From positions 1 to 11,985 of the forward strand of contig CAMLDK010000022.1 of the NCBI GenBank assembly GCA_946478995.1: a stretch of 11,985 nucleotides of DNA. Direction: 5' to 3'. Below the pieces are notes generated by a model, which saw nothing but the letters and a program-made list of their open reading frames with translations, made no database searches and had not been told where the DNA came from. Source of the stretch: an uncultured Candidatus Saccharibacteria bacterium (GTDB taxonomy: Bacteria > Patescibacteria > Saccharimonadia > Saccharimonadales > 2-12-FULL-41-12). Every line of letters starts with the position of its first letter. Positions within the stretch are counted from its first letter, which is position 1. Both the position numbers and the translations under genes were made by a program. Below, one piece after another: positions 7,090-11,985 of the stretch.

Positions 7090-7992
7090 TTGAAGATATT
7101 AATATTATCCATCGGCCCGGGAAATTACAGCACAAAGCGTTTTCTTGAAGAAGCAAAGAAGCGTGGCCATAAGGTCGGAGTCATAAACTATAACCAGTGC
7201 TATCTGACTGTCGAAAAAGGCAATCCGGTCGTGTATTATCGGGGTGAAAAATTAGAGAATATCGATGCGGTAATACCGCGTATTGCTCAGAGTTACACAA
7301 AATACGGGTCGGCGGTACTTCGCCAGTTCGAGATGCAAGGAGTATACACGCCCGTAAGCTCGATTGCCATTAACCGCGTCAGGGATAAGTTAAGGACTTA
7401 TCAGCTGCTGGCAAAAAGCCATATAGGCATACCTAAGACTGTCATCGCTCGAGAGACCTCTGACTTCGAAGAGGTCATAAAACATGCTGGCGGTACCCCG
7501 CTGATAATAAAGGTTGCCAGAGGCACGCATGGAAATGGCGTAGTGCTAGCCGAGAATACAAAAGCCGCCAAAGCTGTGATGCAGGCATTTTATGTAGAGG
7601 GAGTAAACTTCTTGGTTCAGGAATATATAGCTGAATCAGCCGGCGAGGACATAAGGGCCATAGTGGTGGGCGGCAAGGTCGTTGCCAGTATGCAGCGTAA
7701 AAGCCTAGACGATGATTTCCGCTCCAATCTTCATCAAGGAGGCAAAGGAGAGCCGGTGAAATTGACTACCAGGGAAAGGACAACCGCGGAAAGGGCCGCC
7801 AAAGCAATGGGGCTTCATATCTGCGGCGTGGATATGATGCGCTCAAAAAGAGGCCCCTTAGTACTGGAAGTAAACGCCAGTCCGGGTATAACCGTGGAAA
7901 AGGTAACCGGCGAGAACGTAGCCCTAAAGATGATTAAGTATGTCGAAGAAAACGCTAAAAAACGCAAAAGCAAAGATAAAATCGGCGCATAA
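7090..7992 (+). CDS. rimK: RimK-like ATP-grasp glutamate ligase
   Basis: RimK enzymes add glutamate residues to the C-terminus of ribosomal protein S6 and can make poly-glutamate; close relatives (LysX, MptN) modify other carboxylates. The 300-aa length equals E. coli RimK. The N-terminal pre-ATP-grasp domain (KILILS, DAVIPRIAQSYT) is followed by PKTVIA (115-120) and PLIIKVARGTHGNGVVLAE (137-155). FLVQEYI, DIRAIVVGGKVVASM and SNLHQGGKG come next. The metal-binding VLEVNASPG (258-266) is present. The SNLHxGG and VNASPG motifs match true RimK well. It starts with TTG one base after the retropepsin-like stop. The C-terminus is Lys-rich and overlaps the next gene by 53 nt. Confidence 0.93.
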   Translation: MKILILSIGPGNYSTKRFLEEAKKRGHKVGVINYNQCYLTVEKGNPVVYYRGEKLENIDAVIPRIAQSYTKYGSAVLRQFEMQGVYTPVSSIAINRVRDKLRTYQLLAKSHIGIPKTVIARETSDFEEVIKHAGGTPLIIKVARGTHGNGVVLAENTKAAKAVMQAFYVEGVNFLVQEYIAESAGEDIRAIVVGGKVVASMQRKSLDDDFRSNLHQGGKGEPVKLTTRERTTAERAAKAMGLHICGVDMMRSKRGPLVLEVNASPGITVEKVTGENVALKMIKYVEENAKKRKSKDKIGA

Positions 7993-8440
7993 AAAACTTA
8001 TTTTTATAGTTTTATTGCTTGTTGTTGCCGGACTTGTGATCTGGTTTGATGGAAATGAAAAAAAGACGGTAGACATGCCGCTCCCGCAAGCTCGGACATG
8101 TCTGAAGGTTGACGGTAAATGTTTTGAGCTGGAAGTGGCCGATGATGATGAGGAGCGCATGAAGGGTCTCTCAGGCCGAGCTAGCCTCCCGGCGGATCAA
8201 GGAATGCTTTTTATCTTCGGACAGCCGGAGGAGCAATGTTTTTGGATGAAAGATATGAAGTTCGGCATTGATATGGTTTGGACGGACCGGCAAAAGAAGA
8301 TTTTAAAAATCCAGGAGAACGTCTCACCGGAAACGTATCCTGACTCATTTTGCGAGAACGATACGCAGTACGTCTTGGAATTCAACCAAGGGTTTGCGGC
8401 CAGATATGGATTAAAAGTCGGAACAACGTTACAATTTTAA
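7940..8440 (+). CDS. Membrane-anchored DUF192 protein
   Basis: The 166-aa protein has a Lys-rich N-terminus and one membrane segment (about 20-36), with the DUF192 domain outside the membrane (about 53-166). Family motifs are visible: ERMKGLSGR (72-80), GMLFIFG (88-94), CFWMKDMKFGIDMVW (100-114), the YVLEFNQG segment (144-151) and a final LKVGT. DUF192 (COG1430) is widespread and of unknown function. Four cysteines (C54, C61, C100, C138) lie in the extracytoplasmic part and could form disulfides. The start is not certain: the ATG at 7940 overlaps rimK by 53 nt in a different frame. The next in-frame candidates (TTG at codon 26, ATG at codon 46) would remove the anchor. Confidence 0.9.
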   Translation: MSKKTLKNAKAKIKSAHKKLIFIVLLLVVAGLVIWFDGNEKKTVDMPLPQARTCLKVDGKCFELEVADDDEERMKGLSGRASLPADQGMLFIFGQPEEQCFWMKDMKFGIDMVWTDRQKKILKIQENVSPETYPDSFCENDTQYVLEFNQGFAARYGLKVGTTLQF

Positions 8441-8441
8441 G

Positions 8442-8915
8442 ATGAACGAACCTCTTATGCTAGGAATTGCCATAGCTGCCGCTTGGGCCTTGGTGGTCTA
8501 TCTTCGTGTTCCGGCAGCCGTGCTTTTTTTGAGTATTCTAGTGGGCAAACTTTTCGCCGAGGAACTTTCTTTGGATGCCCACGATGTTATCAGCGGAACT
8601 TTCCCTGGCCTGACTACGACGGTCGTTCAAGCCGGCCTGCTTATCATCCCCGTTATCTTAACCATAATTTTCTTAAAGGGGTCGGTATCAAAATCTATGA
8701 TGTTATTTAATGCTGTTCCTTTATTCTTCTGCTTGGTAACTTTAGGATTGTTCATAAACCCGTATTTTGATGTTGTCAGCACGCTGGATGAGCAGCAAAG
8801 GATTATCCTGACAGACAACCAAAGCTATATAGCGGCTGTGTCAGGCCTGGTAATCTTGCTGAGTTCCTGGCTTTTGAGGGACGGAAAGCATAAAGGCCAC
8901 AGGAAAAAGAAGTAA
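8442..8915 (+). CDS. Multi-pass membrane protein, unknown function
   Basis: This 157-aa integral membrane protein has about four to five hydrophobic segments (5-38, possibly two helices; 57-78; 88-105; 128-145) and ends in a strongly basic tail (GKHKGHRKKK). The hydrophilic loops hold LSLDAHDVISG and a DEQQRIILTDNQ segment. I recognise no family. The start is one base after the DUF192 stop, so it is probably the last gene of the RimB/RimK/DUF192 set. A -10-like TACAAT (8430-8435) lies six bases before the ATG, but no matching -35 box is seen. It converges on the minus-strand PLDc_N gene with a single base between the stops. Confidence 0.8.
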   Translation: MNEPLMLGIAIAAAWALVVYLRVPAAVLFLSILVGKLFAEELSLDAHDVISGTFPGLTTTVVQAGLLIIPVILTIIFLKGSVSKSMMLFNAVPLFFCLVTLGLFINPYFDVVSTLDEQQRIILTDNQSYIAAVSGLVILLSSWLLRDGKHKGHRKKK

Positions 8916-8916
8916 G

Positions 8917-9735
8917 CTAGCCTATTGAGGATCCGGGGTTTCCGGGTGTATTCTGATCATCCTGATTCGAGTCCGAACCACCGAGCCCATCTTCTGGCGA
9001 AGCAGCTCTAGGGTCGGTTGGCTGGGAAACAGAATCCTCAGGAACTGCCGGCTCTTCGGTAGAACCGCTTTGGTAACTATCAGTCTCAGGGGTTATGGTA
9101 TCCGTTGTCTCTGAAGAGCTGTCGGCAGAAGATTCATCGGGAGAATATACCGGGGCGCTATCTGCTTGAGAATCAGCCTGAGCGACCTGAGCATTATCGG
9201 ATGAGTCCACATCATCTTGCAAACCGATGTCGGTAGCTGGCTGATCAGCGGAGCCTGCTATAGACGAGTCTGGCGTTGGTGTAGGATCCGAAGCAGGAAA
9301 TCCTGAAGAAGCAGCGGCGGCACCACCGGCGGCTCCCGCGGCAATGTTACTGCCGACGGAAGTATCTTGCTGTGGGGTCACGACTCCCGGACTGGCTCCT
9401 GGGGCGGGGGCTGAATCGGGCTGAGTTTGGCTGCCTTTGTGTTGTTTGTCATATGACCTTTTGAACCCGAAATAGTATACGAAGTTAGCCAGCGGCACAA
9501 GGAAGACCAGCACGATCCAAAGCATCCTATTTTCCACGTCTTCATGTTGTATAAGATGTACTAAGCTCAGAATCCAAATGATAGTGCTGAAAATTCCAAG
9601 GGCAAACAGAACCAACATAAAGATGCCGAATCCGGCAAGGATTCCCCCTGCGGCTTTAGCTGCGTCGCCGCAATCTACGGCCTGGCCGTTGACGGTACAT
9701 TCAGCAGTACTTTGTGCAAAATTTTGTAAAAACAT
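8917..9735 (-). CDS. PLDc_N-type membrane protein with long acidic Ser/Asp/Pro tail
   Basis: The 272-aa protein starts with a short segment holding two cysteines (C13, C22; ECTVNGQAVDCGD). Two membrane segments follow (about 30-62 and 70-90). The stretch WILSLVHLIQHEDVENRMLW, continuing into FLVPLANFVYYFGF, matches the phospholipase D N-terminal (PLDc_N) membrane module. There is no HKD phospholipase domain, so no lipase activity is implied. Residues ~100-272 are low complexity, rich in Ser, Asp, Pro, Gln, Ala and Thr and acidic, and are probably disordered. The ATG is preceded on the minus strand by AAGGAG (9740-9745), four bases away. The function is unknown; a cell-envelope role is a guess. 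Confidence 0.87.
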   Translation of the reverse strand: MFLQNFAQSTAECTVNGQAVDCGDAAKAAGGILAGFGIFMLVLFALGIFSTIIWILSLVHLIQHEDVENRMLWIVLVFLVPLANFVYYFGFKRSYDKQHKGSQTQPDSAPAPGASPGVVTPQQDTSVGSNIAAGAAGGAAAASSGFPASDPTPTPDSSIAGSADQPATDIGLQDDVDSSDNAQVAQADSQADSAPVYSPDESSADSSSETTDTITPETDSYQSGSTEEPAVPEDSVSQPTDPRAASPEDGLGGSDSNQDDQNTPGNPGSSIG

Positions 9736-9739
9736 ATAT

Positions 9740-9745
9740 CTCCTT
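9740..9745 (-). promoter_or_regulatory. Shine-Dalgarno of the PLDc_N gene
   Basis: On the minus strand AAGGAG precedes the start codon at 9735 with a short spacing of four bases. This is the clearest ribosome-binding site in the window and fixes the start. No convincing promoter was found upstream on this strand. Confidence 0.78.
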
Positions 9746-9810
9746 AGTTTACTTCTTTTAATAGGTTAATGCTTTTGCTTTTTCTATGCAACAATATAAA
9801 GGCCGCCTGA

Positions 9811-9838
9811 TTGACTTTTTCTGGTTTTTATAGATAAT
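9811..9838 (+). promoter_or_regulatory. Promoter of tRNA-Lys
   Basis: TTGACT (9811-9816) and GATAAT (9833-9838) are spaced by 16 bp, each matching five of six consensus bases. Transcription would start near 9845, leaving a 5' leader of about 12 bases for RNase P to remove before the mature tRNA end at 9857. Confidence 0.72.
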
Positions 9839-9856
9839 CTAAGAAGTTAATTTCAA

Positions 9857-9933
9857 GGGCCCGTAGCTCAGCCGGTTAGAGCACCTGCCTTTTAAGCAGG
9901 GTGTCGTGGGTTCGAGTCCCACCGGGCCCTCCA
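9857..9933 (+). tRNA. tRNA-Lys(UUU), with encoded CCA
   Basis: All four arms fold perfectly. The acceptor pairs GGGCCCG (9857-9863) with CGGGCCC (9923-9929). The D stem is GCTC/GAGC, and the anticodon stem is CCTGC/GCAGG around loop CTTTTAA (9889-9895). The variable loop is GTGTC, and the T stem is GTGGG/CCCAC with loop TTCGAGT. The anticodon at 9891-9893 is TTT, which reads Lys codons AAA and AAG. The CCA tail is encoded at 9931-9933. The discriminator at 9930 is T (U73), whereas bacterial tRNA-Lys normally has A73. It has its own promoter and terminator and is a separate transcription unit. Confidence 0.96.
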
Positions 9934-9940
9934 TTGAAAC

Positions 9941-9967
9941 AGTCCAGTCCTTCCGACTGGGCTTTTT
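9941..9967 (+). terminator. Rho-independent terminator after tRNA-Lys
   Basis: AGTCCAGTC (9941-9949) pairs with GACTGGGCT (9955-9963) as a nine-bp stem with one G-U pair and a 5-base loop. A T run through 9967 follows. It sits seven bases after the tRNA CCA and separates the tRNA from yebC. Confidence 0.85.
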
Positions 9968-9989
9968 CATTCCCCATCAGAGGTGAACA

Positions 9990-9998
9990 TGTTAAGAT
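9990..9998 (+). promoter_or_regulatory. Possible extended -10 promoter of yebC
   Basis: TGTTAAGAT fits the TGn-TAnnnT extended -10 pattern, and no clear -35 box is seen. The predicted start seven bases later is the A of the yebC ATG at 10006, implying a leaderless message. There is no Shine-Dalgarno in the short gap, which agrees with this. Tentative. Confidence 0.48.
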
Positions 9999-10005
9999 AT
10001 TATCA

Positions 10006-10734
10006 ATGGCAGGACATAGCAAATGGGCAAAGATTCATCGCGGCAAAGCGGTAGAAGACGCTAAGCGCGGCGCGGTTTTCACGAAACTCGGCAACGCCAT
10101 AGCGGTCGCCGCTAAAAACGGAGCCGACCCGGATCTAAATTTCACACTCAGGCTTGCTGTAGATAAAGCCAAGCAGGCCAATATGCCGGCAAATAATATC
10201 CAGCGGGCCATAGACCGCGGCAGCGGCAAGCTGGGCGGCGATCAGATCCAGGAGGTGATGTATGAGGGCTATGGCCCGGGCGGTACGGCTATATTGGTGG
10301 AGTGCGCTACCGATAATATCAACCGGACCTACCCGGCCGTAAGGTTAGCTTTCACAAAGCATGGCGGAAATATAGCAGAAAAAGGCGCGGTAGCCTTTCA
10401 GTTTGAACGCAAAGGGGTGATAAGGGTGGCTGGTACCGGGGAAGATCAGCTGCTTAATATTTTGGAGTCGGGCGCCGAAGATGCGATAGAGGAAGACGGT
10501 GAGACTATGGTTTATACTAATCCGCGAGAGCTCTCAAAAGTGCGGGACGACCTTCAGAAAAAGCACATAGAAATCCTTGAAGCCGGCTTAAGCTTTGAGC
10601 CTTCCAATCTAGTCGACATAGAAGATAAGGCAACTGCCGGCAAGGTTATACGGCTGATGGAAGCTCTGGATGAGATCGATGAGGTGAGCGAAACGTATAC
10701 TAACTTTAATATACCTGACGAATTCTTAGAATGA
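10006..10734 (+). CDS. yebC: YebC/TACO1 family protein
   Basis: The 242-aa protein begins with the family hallmark MAGHSKWAKIHRGKAVEDAK. It continues through FTKLGNAIAVAAKNGADP, then MPANNIQRAIDRGSG, YEGYGPGG and CATDNINRT. The C-terminal domains follow (GAVAFQFERKG, then EDAIEEDGETMVYTN). YebC proteins were long annotated as transcription regulators. Members related to mitochondrial TACO1 are now linked to translation of difficult sequences such as polyproline. Which role applies here cannot be decided. The reading frame stays open upstream into the tRNA gene, but the conserved N-terminus fixes the start at 10006. The stop TGA overlaps the next gene's ATG (ATGA). Confidence 0.97.
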   Translation: MAGHSKWAKIHRGKAVEDAKRGAVFTKLGNAIAVAAKNGADPDLNFTLRLAVDKAKQANMPANNIQRAIDRGSGKLGGDQIQEVMYEGYGPGGTAILVECATDNINRTYPAVRLAFTKHGGNIAEKGAVAFQFERKGVIRVAGTGEDQLLNILESGAEDAIEEDGETMVYTNPRELSKVRDDLQKKHIEILEAGLSFEPSNLVDIEDKATAGKVIRLMEALDEIDEVSETYTNFNIPDEFLE

Positions 10735-11552
10735 GTTCATATGAATCAGAAATGGCGTTCGCACGCGGCATGGCCGCGGATGCCGGCAAAATAATGAAAA
10801 AATATTTCCGCTCTGAAGAGATAAATACAGAATGGAAAGCCGACCATACGCCGCTGACTGTCGCCGATAAAAAGATAAATAATCTTTTGATAGAAAGCGT
10901 AGAAAAGCATTATCCGGACCATGGGGTTATCGGCGAGGAAGAAAGCTACATGGAAGAACGCGCTATGGTGTGGGTAGTTGATCCGATTGACGGCACTGCC
11001 CCCTACAGCTTAGGGATTCCGACAAGTACGTTTTGTCTGGCCTTGGTAGACCGCAGCGACGGGCAGCCGGTCATAGCCGTAGTTTATGATCCGTTTCTTG
11101 ATCATCTTTATACGGCTATAAAAGGCGAAGGCGCATATCTGAACGATAATAAAATTAAAACTTCCGATGCCACGGACTTCCATCATAGTTACTTGGCGGT
11201 CAATGCTTTTGCCAAAAAAGTAGAAGCCGGAAAAGTTTTGATAAGGCCTGGCAAGCTTATGGAAAGGATTCGGCGCGAATATGGCGGTAAATTCCTGACT
11301 TTCCAGTCGCATGTTTATACGGCGATGAAAGTTGCTTCAGGAGAGCTTGTCGGATCGGTTTTGGCCTTCGGCTCGCCGTGGGATGCGGCAGCAGCTTCGC
11401 TTATAGTCGAAGAAGCCGGAGGCGTAGCCACCGACTTGAAGGGTGAAAAGCGGCGCTATGATGAATTTGCCAACGGCACGGTAGTGGCGGCCAACAGAAA
11501 AATACTCGGGATATTAATCGAGGAGATAGCAAGATCCGGCGAGGATTCTTAA
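10731..11552 (+). CDS. Inositol monophosphatase family phosphatase
   Basis: This is a 273-aa Mg-dependent phosphatase of the IMPase/FBPase fold. The metal-binding residues are visible: GEE at 68-70, and DPIDGT at 84-89 with Asp-84 and Asp-87. WDAAAASLIVEEAGG starts at Trp-217, with the third Asp at 218. The motif after DPIDGT reads APYSLGIP where classic IMPases have a TNFxxGxP type. A different substrate is therefore possible, such as histidinol phosphate, 3'-phosphoadenosine or another sugar phosphate; the sequence does not decide. Translation is probably coupled to yebC through the ATGA overlap. An A/T-rich hairpin follows the stop. Confidence 0.93.
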   Translation: MSSYESEMAFARGMAADAGKIMKKYFRSEEINTEWKADHTPLTVADKKINNLLIESVEKHYPDHGVIGEEESYMEERAMVWVVDPIDGTAPYSLGIPTSTFCLALVDRSDGQPVIAVVYDPFLDHLYTAIKGEGAYLNDNKIKTSDATDFHHSYLAVNAFAKKVEAGKVLIRPGKLMERIRREYGGKFLTFQSHVYTAMKVASGELVGSVLAFGSPWDAAAASLIVEEAGGVATDLKGEKRRYDEFANGTVVAANRKILGILIEEIARSGEDS

Positions 11553-11555
11553 GAG

Positions 11556-11578
11556 CAAAAAACACCCTTGTTTTTTTG
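11556..11578 (+). terminator. Weak A/T-rich hairpin after the IMPase gene
   Basis: CAAAAAACA (11556-11564) pairs with the TGTTTTTTTG run (11569-11578) around a CCCT loop. The stem is nearly all A-T and has one extra T, and the T run is inside the stem. It may act as a weak terminator just after the stop at 11552, but this is uncertain. Confidence 0.4.
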
Positions 11579-11600
11579 TGGCTAAAGCCTATAGTTATTT

Positions 11601-11630
11601 TTGGAATGGTACGTGGAAGGGCCGTAAAAT
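11601..11630 (+). promoter_or_regulatory. Possible promoter of the phosphate transporter gene
   Basis: TTGGAA (11601-11606) and TAAAAT (11625-11630) are spaced by 18 bp. The -10 is four bases from the ATG at 11635, so transcription would start at or just inside the start codon. Either the message is leaderless with a short discriminator, or the real promoter lies elsewhere. Confidence 0.35.
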
Positions 11631-11634
11631 AAAC

Positions 11635-11985
11635 ATGGACTTTATTCTTATAACCGTTGTTGCTCTAGCTTTGTTCTTTGATTTTACCAATGGCTTCCAT
11701 GACACGGCCAATGCTATCGCTACCAGTGTCTCGACCAAAGCCGTATCGCCGCGGGTAGCAGTTGTCGGAGCTGCGATCCTTAACTTTCTTGGAGCTTTTG
11801 TTTCATTGGAAGTAGCGGCTACTATTGCTAAAGGAATAGTAAATCCGGAAGCCATAACCCTGCCCATAATCCTGGCGGGGATTGTCGGAGCTATCGTGTG
11901 GAATCTGATGACATGGAGGTTCGGGCTGCCTACAAGCTCCTCGCATGCCTTGATAGGCGGTGTCGGCGGCGCTGCAATAGCGGCT
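11635..11985 (+). CDS. PiT-family inorganic phosphate transporter, N-terminal part
   Basis: The first 117 codons are present and the gene runs off the window. The signature GFHDTANAIAT (20-30) after the first hydrophobic helix, and GLPTSSSHALIGG (97-109), are the duplicated-family motifs of PiT (PF01384) sodium- or proton-coupled phosphate permeases. Hydrophobic helices lie at about 2-19, 38-60 and 74-94. The ATG at 11635 gives the normal short PiT N-terminus. The frame is open further upstream, but I see no usable start there. No Shine-Dalgarno is present. It is a separate unit from the IMPase gene, 82 bp away. Confidence 0.94.
   Translation, partial: MDFILITVVALALFFDFTNGFHDTANAIATSVSTKAVSPRVAVVGAAILNFLGAFVSLEVAATIAKGIVNPEAITLPIILAGIVGAIVWNLMTWRFGLPTSSSHALIGGVGGAAIAA

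Noticed and set aside
8430..8435. TACAAT before the 8442 gene as a leaderless promoter
   Set aside because: No reasonable -35 box is found and the motif is inside the DUF192 coding end. TAnnnT motifs occur often by chance.
9901..10005. Upstream extension of the yebC frame beginning MSWVRVPPGPP
   Set aside because: This is translation of the tRNA T arm and acceptor and of the terminator. The conserved YebC N-terminus MAGHSKW starts at 10006.
1..11985. Recoded UGA, CRISPR array, insertion sequence, toxin-antitoxin or defence island
   Set aside because: TGA ends yebC and the micro-ORF as true stops. No direct repeat arrays, transposase motifs, terminal inverted repeats or recognisable toxin/defence domains were seen.

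Overview
This is a compact, mid-GC bacterial chromosome segment made almost wholly of core genes. Intergenic gaps are tiny and no gene-free stretch exceeds 300 bases. The most likely source is a Patescibacteria/CPR organism, perhaps Saccharibacteria-like. The reasons are indirect: a shortened HrcA, a VKOR-family disulfide enzyme inside the chaperone cluster, small DUF192 and PLDc_N membrane proteins, and several genes with a promoter -10 element almost touching the start codon. TGA is a genuine stop (yebC and a micro-ORF end in it), which argues against the UGA=Gly lineages SR1/Gracilibacteria. The lineage call is inference and was not tested.

Layout. 1-1145: the end of lepA, a two-helix membrane protein of unknown function, and guanylate kinase. 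1229-6456: the heat-shock cluster hrcA-grpE-(78-aa unknown)-dnaK-VKOR-dnaJ. It has two CIRCE operators, one before hrcA and one before dnaK, and each holds the promoter -35 box in its loop. 6458-8915: a second co-directional set made of a 36-37 aa single-helix peptide, a RimB-like retropepsin, a RimK-like ATP-grasp ligase, a membrane-anchored DUF192 protein and a four-helix membrane protein. 8917-9735 (minus strand): a PLDc_N membrane protein with a long acidic Ser/Asp/Pro tail, convergent with the previous gene across one base. 9811-9967: tRNA-Lys(UUU) with its own promoter and a rho-independent terminator. 10006-11552: yebC and an inositol-monophosphatase-family gene, overlapping by 4 nt. 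11635-end: the start of a PiT phosphate transporter.

How the genes fit together. The chaperone cluster is a complete DnaK/GrpE/DnaJ machine with its own repressor, and HrcA should act at both CIRCE sites. VKOR sits between dnaK and dnaJ without a visible promoter or terminator, so disulfide formation may be co-expressed with the chaperones. RimK and the retropepsin-like protein form the known glutamate ligase/protease pairing, probably acting on a ribosomal or other C-terminus. Nothing here is a mobile element, CRISPR array or defence island. The points most worth a second look are the HrcA lacking its central domain, the leaderless-type promoters, the U73 discriminator of tRNA-Lys, and the unknown small proteins.
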